A stretch of DNA of 64,000 bases from Devosia litorisediminis (GCF_018334155.1 NZ_JAGXTP010000001.1:2604001-2668000), one strand, 5' to 3'; numbered from the stretch's first letter, positions 33,544 through 42,936 are shown. Numbers and translations: made by a program. The notes: generated by a model from the letters alone, not told the origin.

Positions 33544-34455
33544 ATGCGGTTGCAGCCTACCTTTCCGCTCGCCCTGTTTCTTGCCTGTCTGCAGGCACTG
33601 CCAAGCTCCGCAGCGCGCGATGTCCACACGCTTTCCCGGGCGGATGGCAGCCTTATCCACTACACGCTGGATCGCCCGCCAGCACATGCCGGGGGCTTGA
33701 TCTTGATCAGCCAGGGCTCGGGCTGTGCGCCCGGCGCCAATAATGCGTCTCTGGCAACCGTTCGGGCAGCATTTCCCAATTATGCCGCACTGATTGTCGA
33801 GAAAATCGGGATCGCACCGGATAGCGCGATAGTGGACGGTTACGCCGACTGCCCCCAGGAGTTTGTAACGCAGTATACGCTTTCGCAGCGCGTCGACGAT
33901 TACCGATCAGTTCTCAACCATCTGCGCAGTCAGTCAAACATGCCCGCGGCAGATCTGGTGCTGTTTGGTGGTTCGGAGGGTGGCTTGGCTGTCGCGATGC
34001 TGGCAGCACAGTTGCAGCCGCGGGCGATAATCATGCTGTCATCATCCTCAGGCACGACATTTGCCGAAACGGTACGGCGCACAGTACCACCGGAGGGGCA
34101 TGCGACCATTGATGCCGGCTTTGCCGCGGCCCGTGCCAATCCTGACAGCGACGAGCTGTTTGCTGGTTCAACGTATCGGTTCTGGGCCGATATTCTGGAT
34201 GTCAAAGCCGTCGACTACATGCTGGCAAGCAGCAGTCCAATCCTGCTGATCCAAGGCGGCCTCGATACCTCCAGCCCCTTGGCATCGGCCCGGCTTGCCG
34301 CCGATGCCTTTGCCGCCGAAGGCCGCTGCACACTGACCTATTGGGAATTCCCGAGCCTGGACCATGGCATGAAGATGCCCGATGGCCGTTCGCGAATGGC
34401 GGAAATCGCGGCTTTGGCCGCCCAGTGGGTGGAAGCACCATCGCCAGCCTGCTGA
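33544..34455 (+). CDS. exported alpha/beta hydrolase
   Basis: A 303-residue hydrolase with a signal peptide (MRLQPTFPLALFLACLQALP, cleaved near SSAA). The alpha/beta-fold triad is visible: nucleophile Ser in FGGSEGG (about 143), Asp in GGLDTSSP (about 252) and His in SLDHGMKM (about 278). A pair of Cys (GSGC and YADC) may form a disulfide. It resembles prolyl oligopeptidase-like or S9-type esterases; the substrate is unknown. ATG 33544 is 55 bp after the HTH gene, so cotranscription is possible but not evident. Confidence 0.82.
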   Translation: MRLQPTFPLALFLACLQALPSSAARDVHTLSRADGSLIHYTLDRPPAHAGGLILISQGSGCAPGANNASLATVRAAFPNYAALIVEKIGIAPDSAIVDGYADCPQEFVTQYTLSQRVDDYRSVLNHLRSQSNMPAADLVLFGGSEGGLAVAMLAAQLQPRAIIMLSSSSGTTFAETVRRTVPPEGHATIDAGFAAARANPDSDELFAGSTYRFWADILDVKAVDYMLASSSPILLIQGGLDTSSPLASARLAADAFAAEGRCTLTYWEFPSLDHGMKMPDGRSRMAEIAALAAQWVEAPSPAC

Positions 34456-34464
34456 AAACAAGAA

Positions 34465-34497
34465 ACGCGCGCACGGAGTTGTCCTCCATGCGCGCGT
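34465..34497. terminator. terminator between hydrolase and lysS
   Basis: ACGCGCGCA-C-GGAG, loop TTGTC, CTCC-A-TGCGCGCGT: a 13-bp stem with one mismatch. On the minus strand it is followed by a T-rich tract (TTCTTGTTTTC), so it mainly ends the lysS transcript; it also faces the hydrolase. Confidence 0.8.
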
Positions 34498-34504
34498 CAG
34501 ACCG

Positions 34505-36151
34505 TTATTTGGACAGCATTTTTCCGGCTAGCGCGTCGGCAATGAGCCTTCGGGTATTGTCGATACCATAAAGTGCGGCAAAAGAGCCAAAGCGGGGGCC
34601 GCGTTCCTGCCCGATCAGCACCTGATAAAGCATCTGGAAGAAGTCGCCAGACACGCCTGGACCGCCATTGGGGCCCTTTCGCGTGTGATCCTGATAACGC
34701 TCGATGCCGCGTGCGACGTCCAGCGCCGCATTCTGAATCGCTTCGTTATCTGCATCAGCGGGCAAATCTGCAAACGACGCGGACAGGGCTTCAAGGGCCG
34801 CCCGCTCGACGTCATCGGGCGCGCGATAGCTCTTCTCGACGAAATCGCGGAAATAGCGCATGGCATAGCCAACCAGGGCGTCGAGATGCGGATGCGTCTG
34901 CGGCGATATCCCCGGAGCGTAAGCGGAGATATAGCCCCACATGACTTCGGGCGTTTCCGGGTTGGAAGCCGTCGCCAGGTTAAGCAGCAGCGCAAAAGTG
35001 ACCGGCATGTCGATCTTGGGCACATTGCCCGAGTGGACATGGAATGCCGGATTTTCCATCCGTGCCGTGGCGTCCTGCTTCTGAAAAGACGCGACATGAG
35101 CGGCATATTCGTCCACCGCCCGTGGGATGACGTCGAAATGCAGACGCTTGGCCGTGCGGGGCTTCTGGAACATGTAGAGCCCCAGGCTCTCATTGCCGGC
35201 ATAGGTCAGCCATTCGTCAATGGTCAGGCCGTTACCCTTGGACTTGGAGATCTTCTGACCTTCGGAATCCAGGAACAGTTCATAGACGTAATGCTCGGGC
35301 GCTTTGCCGCCCAGAATGTTGCAGATCTTGTCGTAGATCGGCGCATTGGTCTGGTGGTCCTTGCCGAACATCTCAAAGTCAACGCCCAGAGCGGCCCAGC
35401 GCATGCCAAAGTCGGGCTTCCACTGCATTTTGACGTGGCCGCCAGTGACAGGCAGCGTGGTGTCCGTGCCGTCTTCATCAGCAAAGGTTATCGTGCCGTC
35501 CGTGGCGTTGACTTCCTTCATTGGCACATAGAGTACGCGCCCCGAGATCGGGGAGATGGGCAGGAAGGGGCTGTAGGTAGCCTGACGCTCCGCCCCCAAA
35601 GTGGGCAGCATCACCTTCATGATGTCGTCATAGCGCTCGGCAGCCAGTCGCAGCACGGCGTCGAACTTGCCAGACTTGTAATAGTCGGTGGCGCTGATGA
35701 ATTCGTAGTTGAAGCCGAACGTGTCCAGGAAGCGGCGCAGCATGGCGTTATTGTGGTCGCCGAAGCTGGCAAACTCATTGGTCCAGGGATCGGGCACAGC
35801 GCTAAGCGGCTTCTGCAGATGGGGCTCCATTGCCTCCCTTGATGGCACATTTTCAGGGATCTTGCGCATCCCATCCATGTCGTCGGAGAAACAGATCAGC
35901 CGGGTCGGAATCTGGTCACGTGTGACCAGCCGAAAGGCCGTCCGCACCATGGTGGTGCGGGCTACTTCGCCGAAGGTGCCGATGTGCGGCAGGCCCGAGG
36001 GGCCGTAACCGGTTTCGAACACGGCTTCACCCTTGCCCGATTTCTCCAGCCGTTTGACCAGCTTGCGTGCTTCTTCAAACGGCCAGGCACGGGCGGTCTG
36101 AGCAGCGTCAAAATACGCAGGATCGAGTTCGGGCAACGGAGCGGGCGACAA
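34505..36151 (-). CDS. lysS: lysyl-tRNA synthetase, class I
   Basis: A 548-residue class I LysRS (LysK/archaeal type), charging tRNA-Lys. The Rossmann-fold signatures are the HIGH-type [12 protein letters not shown] (about 52-63) and KMSKS-type [10 protein letters not shown]. An [18 protein letters not shown] segment and the helical anticodon-binding C-terminus are typical. Alphaproteobacteria and archaea use this form in place of the class II LysRS of E. coli. The gene ends 8 bp before the terminator. Confidence 0.96.
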   Translation of the reverse strand: MSPAPLPELDPAYFDAAQTARAWPFEEARKLVKRLEKSGKGEAVFETGYGPSGLPHIGTFGEVARTTMVRTAFRLVTRDQIPTRLICFSDDMDGMRKIPENVPSREAMEPHLQKPLSAVPDPWTNEFASFGDHNNAMLRRFLDTFGFNYEFISATDYYKSGKFDAVLRLAAERYDDIMKVMLPTLGAERQATYSPFLPISPISGRVLYVPMKEVNATDGTITFADEDGTDTTLPVTGGHVKMQWKPDFGMRWAALGVDFEMFGKDHQTNAPIYDKICNILGGKAPEHYVYELFLDSEGQKISKSKGNGLTIDEWLTYAGNESLGLYMFQKPRTAKRLHFDVIPRAVDEYAAHVASFQKQDATARMENPAFHVHSGNVPKIDMPVTFALLLNLATASNPETPEVMWGYISAYAPGISPQTHPHLDALVGYAMRYFRDFVEKSYRAPDDVERAALEALSASFADLPADADNEAIQNAALDVARGIERYQDHTRKGPNGGPGVSGDFFQMLYQVLIGQERGPRFGSFAALYGIDNTRRLIADALAGKMLSK

Positions 36152-36296
36152 AGGGCGTGCCTTTCAGAATGGAGGAAATGCCGCGTTGTGTTGCATCCCC
36201 GCGCTGTGGCGTCAACGATTTCGAGACCCGCTGAGCTTGCCAAGCCCGGACGGCGCGCCTAGCTATCATGTTCAGACACCAGCCCTGGAATGTTCA

Positions 36297-36710
36297 ATGC
36301 CCAATAGCGCCCATGACGCCCTGATCCACCTGATGATCGTCGCTGCCTCTTCGGACAGCGAAATGACCGAAAAGGAACTGGAGCGAATCCAGGGGCTGAT
36401 CGGCCGCCTGCCGGTGTTCGAGACCTTCGATTCCAGCCGGCTGGCGGTGGTGGCCAATGCCTGTGCAGACAAGCTCAATGGTCCCGGCGGCCTTGATCAG
36501 GTAATCGATGATGCCATTGCGGCCCTGCCCCACAAATTGCAGGACACCGCTTATGCAGTGGCCGTGGATGTGACCTCAGTGGATTTGCATCTGGAGCAGG
36601 AAGAACTGCGGTTCCTCGAAATGCTGCGCGACCGGCTGGATCTGGACCGCCTGACCACAGCGGCCATTGAAGTAAGCGCCCGCGCCCGCCATCGGCGCAT
36701 GCCCGACTAG
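36297..36710 (+). CDS. TerB-family (tellurite resistance) protein
   Basis: A 137-residue all-helical protein from ATG 36297 (MPNSAHDALIHLMIVAASSD). The acidic helix DSEMTEKELERIQGLIGRLP and DLHLEQEELRFLEMLRDRLD are the metal-binding DxxxxxxE cues of TerB/DjlA-type domains. Earlier in-frame starts lie in the lysS upstream region and lack a ribosome site. No other ter genes are near, so the tellurite label is only a family name. Confidence 0.85.
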   Translation: MPNSAHDALIHLMIVAASSDSEMTEKELERIQGLIGRLPVFETFDSSRLAVVANACADKLNGPGGLDQVIDDAIAALPHKLQDTAYAVAVDVTSVDLHLEQEELRFLEMLRDRLDLDRLTTAAIEVSARARHRRMPD

Positions 36711-36807
36711 GTCGTCACATCGAGCTTGTCGAGCAACCAAAGCAGCGCCGGCAGGTTCTGGCTGGACTCGCATATCGATTGGCCAGCGCCAGGCTCGAAT
36801 AGCGTGG

Positions 36808-37110
36808 ATGGGTGACAACGACAGCGGGCCCTTGGCAGCATGCGGTTTTGGGTTTCTGGCCATATCCCGGCTGGTGACCACCGGGCTGGGCATCCGGCAC
36901 GCTATGGCTGGCGACCAGGCTACACACAGGCAATGGATGACACGCTCGATCGCGCTGACATTGGCAGCCGTTACCCTGCGCCTTTATCTGCCAATCCCGC
37001 TGCTGTTCGAGCTGAACTACTCTGCGGCATATACGGCAATCGCCTGACTGTGCCAGTTCCCAATCTGCTGCTGGCCGAATATCTGATCCGGCAGCGGTCC
37101 TGCCTCTGCG
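36808..37110 (+). pseudogene. DUF2306 membrane protein remnant
   Basis: One frame reads SGPLAACGFGFLAISRLVTT, then THRQWMTRSIALTLAAVTLR and LYLP, the second half of the DUF2306 family. Where the family has AIAWLCWVPNLL the sequence reads AIA, then TGA (TGG to TGA), LC, and a one-base loss shifts VPNLLLAEYLIRQR to the next frame. The first half is absent. The stretch 36711-36807 upstream has no recognisable coding sequence. Stop plus frameshift plus truncation make this a clear remnant. Family recognition is from memory. Confidence 0.75.
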
Positions 37111-37112
37111 AC

Positions 37113-37928
37113 CTAATAAAAGCCGACCGGGAACCAGCGCAGATAGAGCTCATCGAGCACGCCATTGTCCTTGAGGCGCACTAGCGCCCAGTCAATGGCA
37201 TGCCGGATGGCATCGTGCCCAGCCGGTACGGCAATGGACAGGCCCTCGCCGAACAGGGCGGGCCGGAAATAGGCACTCCCGGCGAAACTGCAGCAATCGA
37301 GATTTTCGTTGAGCCAGAAAGAGGCGCGCAAGGCGTCGCCAAAGAAGGCATCGACATTACTGGCCTTGAGGGCGGCCAGACCTGCCAGTTCGGTGTCGAC
37401 CTCCTGCAAAGGGACGTCTGGCAGATAGCGCTGCATGAACGCCTGATGGGCACTGCCGCGCCGCACGGCAACCGTCTTGTCACTCAAGGCATCAATGTCA
37501 AAGTCAGCCACATCAGCAGCGCGCGTGGCAAACCGGCCCGGCAACGCCATATAAGTGGCCGAAAAGTCGAACGCCGCGCCATTGGCCTGGGACATTTCGA
37601 GCCCGGCAATCAGTGCGTCGCCCTGATTGTCGGCCAGGGCATCGGTGGCCTGCTCCCAGGGCCAGGCCTGGATGGTGCAGGCAACGTTGACCTCAGCACA
37701 GATGGCCTTGGCCAGATCGACATTGAAGCCAATCATCTCGCCACTGGCATCACGGAAGTTGAAGGGCGGGAAATCTGCCGTGGTCAAAAACCGAATGGCG
37801 GGCACGGCTGTACTGCCGGGCAGGATTTCTCGCGCCGAGGGATCGGCGTGATAGGGCAAAGCCTGCGCAAAGGCAGGGGCGCCGGACACAGCCAGCGCCA
37901 AAGCCGTTATCAAACCCAGTAGCCGCAA
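37113..37928 (-). CDS. amino acid-type ABC substrate-binding protein (family 3)
   Basis: A 271-residue periplasmic protein with a signal peptide (MRLLGLITALALAVSGAPAF) and the SBP family 3 core: FLTTADFPPFNFRDASGEMI, GFNVDLAKAICAEVNVACTI and VAVRRGSAHQAFMQRYLPDV. A Cys pair in NLDCCSF is unusual. Family members bind polar amino acids, but no permease or ATPase is adjacent. It is followed 14 bp upstream by metZ on the same strand, so it may be cotranscribed with methionine synthesis and SAM-controlled. Substrate unknown. Confidence 0.85.
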   Translation of the reverse strand: MRLLGLITALALAVSGAPAFAQALPYHADPSAREILPGSTAVPAIRFLTTADFPPFNFRDASGEMIGFNVDLAKAICAEVNVACTIQAWPWEQATDALADNQGDALIAGLEMSQANGAAFDFSATYMALPGRFATRAADVADFDIDALSDKTVAVRRGSAHQAFMQRYLPDVPLQEVDTELAGLAALKASNVDAFFGDALRASFWLNENLDCCSFAGSAYFRPALFGEGLSIAVPAGHDAIRHAIDWALVRLKDNGVLDELYLRWFPVGFY

Positions 37929-37942
37929 TCTGGATGGTCTCC

Positions 37943-39151
37943 CTAGATCTGATCCAAGCCGTACAACAGATCGGCGATCAAATCATCACTGGCTTCAAGA
38001 CCAACCGACAGGCGCAGCAGGCCCGGTGTGACACCCACTTCAAGCCGGGCCTCTTCGGTCAGCCGCTGATGTGTTGTGGTGCGCGGATGGGTGATGATGG
38101 ATTTGGCATCGCCCAAATTGTTGGAAATCAGGATGACTGCCAGCGAGTCAGCCAATTTGAAGGCTGCCTCCTGCCCGCCCTTGACCTCAAGCGAGACCAG
38201 CGTCGACCCCTCCGCCATCTGAACCTTGGCCAGATCATATTGCGGATGGCTGGCGTGATGGGGATAGATCACCCTGTCGACCTTGGCATGGCTGGCCAGT
38301 GCATCGGCGATCTTGCCAGCGCTGTCTGTCATCTGACGGACGCGCAGCGGCAGGGTCTCAAGCCCCTTGAGCAGCACCCAGGCGTTGAACGGGCTGAGCG
38401 ACGCGCCGGTCTGGCGCAGGAAAGTGTGCAGATCGCCCTCGATCAGCTTTTTTGAGCCCAGCACGATGCCGCCGAGCACCCGGCCCTGGCCGTCAATGTG
38501 CTTGGTGGCCGAATAGGTCACCAGATCGGCTCCGAGTGCGAGCGGCTTCTGCCAGAGCGCGGTGGCAAAGACATTGTCCACGATCAGCACGGCGCCATGG
38601 GCGTGGGCGATGTCGGCGACAGCCTTGATATCGACCAGCTCGAGCGTTGGATTGGTCGGGGTCTCAATAAAGACCACCTTGGTATTGGGCTGCATGGCGG
38701 CCGCAAAATTGGCCGGATCACGGCCATCGACCAAGGTCGAGCTGACACCAAAGCGCGGCATGAAATCTTCAACAACAAAGCGACAGCCGCCGAACAGTGC
38801 CCGCGAAGCCACGATATGATCGCCGGCGCGCACCTGACTCATCACCGCGTCGGTGACGGCGGCCATGCCGGTGGCAAAACCGCGAGCGGCCTCGGCACCT
38901 TCGAGCAGCGCCATGCGCTCCTGAAAGATATCGACGGTGGGATTGGCAAAGCGGGAATAATTGTGCGCGCCGGGGATCTCACCCTTGAACAGGCGTTCGG
39001 CGTGATCGGATGTGGGATAGCTGTAGCCTGAGGTCAGAAACAGCGCTTCGCTGGTTTCGTTGAACTCGGAACGATGCGTGCCACCATGGACAAGCTGGGT
39101 TTCGGCCGACCGGCGGGCTGGATCGAGAAGAGGATTGTTCGCCTTGGACAT
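37943..39151 (-). CDS. metZ: O-succinylhomoserine sulfhydrylase
   Basis: A 402-residue PLP enzyme of the Cys/Met metabolism family that makes homocysteine from O-succinylhomoserine and sulfide. Seen are YSRFANPTVDIFQERMALLE, TPTNPTLELVDIKAVADIAH, VDNVFATALWQKPL and the PLP Lys in VTYSATKHIDGQGRVLGG. ATG 39151 is preferred over GTG 39157 because GAAAGCGTGACC gives normal spacing. A SAM-II riboswitch and an intrinsic terminator precede the start codon, so excess SAM should switch it off. Confidence 0.95.
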   Translation of the reverse strand: MSKANNPLLDPARRSAETQLVHGGTHRSEFNETSEALFLTSGYSYPTSDHAERLFKGEIPGAHNYSRFANPTVDIFQERMALLEGAEAARGFATGMAAVTDAVMSQVRAGDHIVASRALFGGCRFVVEDFMPRFGVSSTLVDGRDPANFAAAMQPNTKVVFIETPTNPTLELVDIKAVADIAHAHGAVLIVDNVFATALWQKPLALGADLVTYSATKHIDGQGRVLGGIVLGSKKLIEGDLHTFLRQTGASLSPFNAWVLLKGLETLPLRVRQMTDSAGKIADALASHAKVDRVIYPHHASHPQYDLAKVQMAEGSTLVSLEVKGGQEAAFKLADSLAVILISNNLGDAKSIITHPRTTTHQRLTEEARLEVGVTPGLLRLSVGLEASDDLIADLLYGLDQI

Positions 39152-39168
39152 GGTCACGCTTTCAAAAC

Positions 39169-39198
39169 AAAAAACCGGCTCGCTACAGGCGGCCGGTT
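39169..39198 (-). terminator. riboswitch-associated intrinsic terminator
   Basis: On the minus strand AACCGGC, a 12-nt loop, GCCGGTT then TTTT. It lies 6 nt past the SAM-II aptamer core and 18 nt before the metZ ATG, the place expected for a transcriptional expression platform. Confidence 0.8.
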
Positions 39199-39204
39199 CC
39201 CAAA

Positions 39205-39258
39205 CGGTCTTTAGCTATTTGTTTAAAGTGGCTGCAAGCGACCGGCCAAATCACCACT
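39205..39258 (-). promoter_or_regulatory. SAM-II riboswitch
   Basis: The minus strand carries the conserved core of the metA-motif/SAM-II aptamer: P1 AGTGG with CCACT, TGATTTGGCCGG in the first loop, CTTGCAG before the closing strand, then TTAAACAAATAGCTAAAG. All main consensus pieces (TGATTT, TTGCA, TAAAcAAA, GCTAAA) are in order. It precedes metZ and responds to S-adenosylmethionine. Confidence 0.93.
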
Positions 39259-39342
39259 GGGTTGTGATCTAAAGCCAATTGGCTGTTGGCGTCAATTGCT
39301 GGGGTTGCTAGGAACAGCCAAAGCATCAGGAAGCGCAACAGC

Positions 39343-40455
39343 ATGGACAAGCAACAGACCTGGCCACAGGGCGTGTTCCCGGCGCGTCTGATCGAGCTGC
39401 TGCACAAGCAGGGCTCCATCGCCGCCGCCCGCCCCTTTGACACCGATCAGGTACAGCCTGCCAGTCTGGATCTGCGGCTGGGCGATGTGGCGTATCGGGT
39501 GCGCTCGAGTTTCCTGCCCGGCCCGAGCCATTCAGTGGCCGAGCGTATCGAAGCACTCAAACTGCATGAAATCGACCTGACGCGTGGCGCTGTGCTCGAG
39601 CGCGGCTGTGTCTATCTGGTGCCGCTACAGGAAAGTCTGGAGCTGCCCGATGCGGTCAGCGCCTCGGCCAACCCGAAAAGCTCGACCGGACGGCTTGATG
39701 TGTTCACCCGGGTGATCGGTGATCGCGCCCGTGGGTTCGACCAGATGCCCAAGGGCTACAAGGGGCCGCTTTATCTTGAAGTCAGCCCGCGCACCTTCCC
39801 CGTGCTGGTACGCACTGGCTCGCGATTGAGCCAGATGCGCTTCCGCTGCGGCGACAACCGGCTGACCGTGGCCGAGCATCAGGCGCTGCATGCTAGCGAC
39901 ACGCTGGTGTTCGACAATGATGTGCCGGTGGGCGAAGGCGTGGCGCTATCAATCGATCTCAAGGGCGCCAACCGCAATGGACTGGTCGGGTTCCGCTCCA
40001 AGCGCCACACCGCCGTGGTCGATGTGGACAAGAAGGCCGCGCTTGATGTGCACGAGTTCTGGGAGCCGCTGCATAATCGAGGGCGAGAAGAGCTGATCCT
40101 TGACCCTGATGAATTCTATATTCTGGTCAGCGACGAGGCGGTGCATGTGCCGCCCACTCATGCAGCCGAAATGGTGCCGTTCGATCCGCTGGTGGGTGAA
40201 TTCCGCGTGCACTATGCAGGCTTTTTCGACCCCGGCTTCGGTCATTCCTCAGCGGGTGGCACGGGCAGCCGTGCGGTACTGGAAGTGCGCAGCCGCGAAG
40301 TGCCGTTCCTGCTCGGACACGGCCAGACGATTGGCCGACTGATCTATGAGCGGTTGGCAGAAGAACCCGATCGTCTCTACGGCTCGGCGCTGGGATCAAA
40401 TTATCAGGCGCAGACCCTCAAGCTTTCCAAGCACTTCAAACCCTATACCGAATAG
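39343..40455 (+). CDS. dcd: dCTP deaminase, long two-domain form
   Basis: A 370-residue 2'-deoxycytidine 5'-triphosphate deaminase, about twice the 190-residue E. coli Dcd, with two dUTPase-like halves (about 20-190 and 200-365). Visible are QPASLDLRLGDVAYRVRSSF, SASANPKSSTGRLDVFTRVI and GSRAVLEVRSREVPFLLGHG. It makes dUTP for dTMP synthesis. ATG 39343 is chosen over an extension to 39286. The N-terminus is divergent from the metZ riboswitch, so the two leaders share the 39152-39342 gap. Confidence 0.9.
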   Translation: MDKQQTWPQGVFPARLIELLHKQGSIAAARPFDTDQVQPASLDLRLGDVAYRVRSSFLPGPSHSVAERIEALKLHEIDLTRGAVLERGCVYLVPLQESLELPDAVSASANPKSSTGRLDVFTRVIGDRARGFDQMPKGYKGPLYLEVSPRTFPVLVRTGSRLSQMRFRCGDNRLTVAEHQALHASDTLVFDNDVPVGEGVALSIDLKGANRNGLVGFRSKRHTAVVDVDKKAALDVHEFWEPLHNRGREELILDPDEFYILVSDEAVHVPPTHAAEMVPFDPLVGEFRVHYAGFFDPGFGHSSAGGTGSRAVLEVRSREVPFLLGHGQTIGRLIYERLAEEPDRLYGSALGSNYQAQTLKLSKHFKPYTE

Positions 40456-41177
40456 GGCTGGCGACCCGCGGCATCAAGCTGGGCACGATAGTCAGTCAGG
40501 GTGGCGTCATCGCGCTGCGCGGGCGGGATCGGCAAGGCGATGTCAGCCACGATCTGTGCGGGACGTCCGTCGAACAGAACGGCGCGATCGGCCAGGCGCG
40601 CGGCGTCATCAATCAGGTGCGAGACAAAGATCACGGTGGGCCGGGTTTGCGCGACCAGTTGCAGGAAGAGTTGCTGGATTTCATCCACCAGCGTGCGGTC
40701 GAGTGACACGAATGGCTCATCAAGCAGCAACAGGCGCGCATTGACCGAGAACGCGCGGGCCAGCGCGACGCGCCGCTGCATGCCACCAGAAAGCTGGTGC
40801 GGATAGAGCGCGCCGGCATCGGCAAGGCCGACCCGTGCCAGCGCTGCCTGCGCCACTTCTGCGCTGATCGCCGGATCGACCGCCATGATATTGTGGGCCG
40901 CTGTGAGCCAGGGCAAAAGACGCGGATCCTGAAATACGAAGCCGGGCGTGCTGGCCTGATGCGCGGCGACGCCTGCAATCAGCACGTCGCCCGAGAAGGC
41001 AGTATCAATACCCGCGATAACGCGCAGCAGGGTCGACTTGCCAACGCCTGATGGGCCGACCAGCGCGACTACGCTGGAGGAGGCGATAGCCAGCTCCAGA
41101 TCGGCAAGCAAGGGCTGGGACGCCCCGGCAAAGCGCTTGGCGCTGATGTCGATGCTCAGGGCTGGACCGGACGCCAT
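40443..41177 (-). CDS. ABC transporter ATP-binding protein (NitT/TauT family)
   Basis: A 244-residue cytoplasmic ATPase: Walker A GPSGVGKST, Q-loop FVFQDPRLLPW, signature LSGGMQRRVALARA, Walker B LLLLDEPF and switch His in FVSHLID. The subfamily with FQDPRLLPW serves nitrate, sulfonate, taurine or bicarbonate-type permeases. It overlaps the permease gene by 22 bp. The 3' end overlaps dcd by 13 bp convergently. Confidence 0.93.
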   Translation of the reverse strand: MASGPALSIDISAKRFAGASQPLLADLELAIASSSVVALVGPSGVGKSTLLRVIAGIDTAFSGDVLIAGVAAHQASTPGFVFQDPRLLPWLTAAHNIMAVDPAISAEVAQAALARVGLADAGALYPHQLSGGMQRRVALARAFSVNARLLLLDEPFVSLDRTLVDEIQQLFLQLVAQTRPTVIFVSHLIDDAARLADRAVLFDGRPAQIVADIALPIPPAQRDDATLTDYRAQLDAAGRQPYSV

Positions 41178-41869
41178 CGCACTACCCGCCGCTCGAGCGG
41201 CCGCAAGAAACCATATTCAAAAGCCAGAACGACCAGAATGAAGGCGGTCGTATAGGCGAGAATGCCGGTGATATCGAAGAACTGGAACTGAATGGCAATG
41301 CGATAGCCAACGCCGCCATCGCTGCCCAGCACCTCGAACACCAGCACGATCTTCCAGATCAGGGACAGGCCGGTACGGGCTGCAGCCAGCACAAACGGCA
41401 CCAGTTGGGGCACAAAGATCAGGCGCAACCGCCGCCACACGGACATACGGAACACTGCGCCCAGTTCGTCAAACTCGTGGGCGAAGCTACGTACGCCTTC
41501 GCGCACGATGGAAGTCACCAAAGGCAGCTTGTTGATGGTGACGGCCAGGATCAAAGCCAGATCGGTCAGGCCCAGCCAGATATAGAGCACGATGGCCACG
41601 ACAATGGCGGGCAGATTAAGCCCCACCAGAAGCCAGCCGGAAAACAGGCGGTCAGCCCAGCGCACCCGGCCAAGACCGATGCCGAGCGCGCTACCCAGCA
41701 CCATGGCCACGACAAAGGCGATACTGGCGCGCAGGAGGGTGCGCCCCAGATCGATCAATAGTGGCCCATTGATTGCGGCATCCCACATCTGCAGACTAAC
41801 AGCCACAGGCGAGGGAAACAGGCGATGGGCGACAAGCATGGACAGGCCCTGCCACAACACCAGCAGCAA
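41156..41869 (-). CDS. ABC transporter permease (NitT/TauT family), start uncertain
   Basis: A permease of about 237 residues or more with five to six TM segments, and the EAA-like EFDELGAVFRMSVWRRLRLI. The TTG at 41869 starts inside TM1 and has no ribosome site. The same frame is open upstream to the TGA at 41993 and reads EYLSLP before it, with RSPPSAEQTPHRDRAGPGLE further up, so about 20-30 more residues are probable, but no ATG, GTG or TTG occurs there. A non-canonical start (ATA 41953 or ATT 41974) or a start in the upstream gene is possible. The stop overlaps the ATPase. Confidence 0.8.
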   Translation of the reverse strand: MLLVLWQGLSMLVAHRLFPSPVAVSLQMWDAAINGPLLIDLGRTLLRASIAFVVAMVLGSALGIGLGRVRWADRLFSGWLLVGLNLPAIVVAIVLYIWLGLTDLALILAVTINKLPLVTSIVREGVRSFAHEFDELGAVFRMSVWRRLRLIFVPQLVPFVLAAARTGLSLIWKIVLVFEVLGSDGGVGYRIAIQFQFFDITGILAYTTAFILVVLAFEYGFLRPLERRVVRWRPVQP

Positions 41870-41949
41870 GGGCAGTGAGAGATATTCCAGACCCGGACCG
41901 GCTCGGTCGCGATGCGGTGTCTGTTCAGCCGATGGGGGTGACCGGTGCT

Positions 41950-42936
41950 CTATTTGCTGTAGCCCCGCCAGAATGTGCCGGGCGCCAGTGTGTCAGTTTC
42001 GCCCACCAGATCGCTGCCGCCAAATTTGGCCATCAAAGCAAAGGCTTCTGCGGCTGCGCCAATCTCGTCGGGCTTGAAATGGGTGACGATGCCGGCGCGA
42101 TAATCGTCGCGCAATTGGTTGAACAATGCCGCATCTTCGGTGGCGCCCATCAGTTCGCGCAGATTGTCCCACGCCGTGTCGTCGGCCAGCAGGACAGCCT
42201 TGGCGTCAAATGAAGCGTCGAGGAAGGCGGTAATGGCCGCCGGCTTTGCCTGTGCTGTCGCGTCGCTGAAAGTCCAGCCAAGCAAGGGCGGCTGCTCGGT
42301 GACGCCGAGCTCAATCAGCATGTCTGCCACCGAGATCAGTTCAGTCAATCCCGCGGCCTTGGCACGGGCATTCCAGTGCCAGAAATTAAGCCCGGCATCT
42401 ACGCGGCCAGCGGCCAGCAGCTCATTGACCAATGGGGGCGCGCCATAATTGGCGGTAGCGTCGTCCACCAGAGCGGCACCGGTCAGCTTGTTGTAGTACG
42501 CCTGCAGCACGACCCAGCTCTTGTCGACCGGTCCGCCAGCTACCGCGATGGTCTTGCCCTTGAGGTCACGCACATCGGCGATGTCACTATCGGGAGCCAA
42601 GATCACCCCGCCAACGGCAAGCGAGTGCGGCACCATGGTGACAGCATTGCCCTGATTACGCTGGATCGACACCCAGACAAAGTCCGACAGGATCACATCG
42701 ACCTCGGCCGCCTGCAGCGCAATCTGGCCCGCGCGGCTGTCGGCGAGTGGCCGCACCTGCAGATCCAGCCCGTGCGCGGTATCGAGCCCAAGCGCCTTGA
42801 TGGTCTGGATTTCCCACTGCACCGTGCCGCTTTCCTGCACGCCAATTGTAAGCTTCTGCTGGGCTGCAGCAGGCGTTGCGGCAAGCCCCATTGGCAGCAG
42901 GGCAAGGACGGAAAGCATCAGAGTCGTCAGGCGCAT
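41950..42936 (-). CDS. NitT/TauT-type ABC substrate-binding protein
   Basis: A 328-residue periplasmic binding protein with a signal peptide (MRLTTLMLSVLALLPMGLAA). Family features are LTIGVQESGTVQWEIQTIKA, the DLKGKTIAVAGGPVDKSWVV hinge and AGRVDAGLNFWHWNARAKAA. ATG 42936 has GGGAG 6 nt upstream, better than 42948. It heads the operon with permease and ATPase. The ligand is likely an anion or small organic acid, but sulfonate, nitrate, bicarbonate and pyrimidine types look alike. Confidence 0.88.
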   Translation of the reverse strand: MRLTTLMLSVLALLPMGLAATPAAAQQKLTIGVQESGTVQWEIQTIKALGLDTAHGLDLQVRPLADSRAGQIALQAAEVDVILSDFVWVSIQRNQGNAVTMVPHSLAVGGVILAPDSDIADVRDLKGKTIAVAGGPVDKSWVVLQAYYNKLTGAALVDDATANYGAPPLVNELLAAGRVDAGLNFWHWNARAKAAGLTELISVADMLIELGVTEQPPLLGWTFSDATAQAKPAAITAFLDASFDAKAVLLADDTAWDNLRELMGATEDAALFNQLRDDYRAGIVTHFKPDEIGAAAEAFALMAKFGGSDLVGETDTLAPGTFWRGYSK

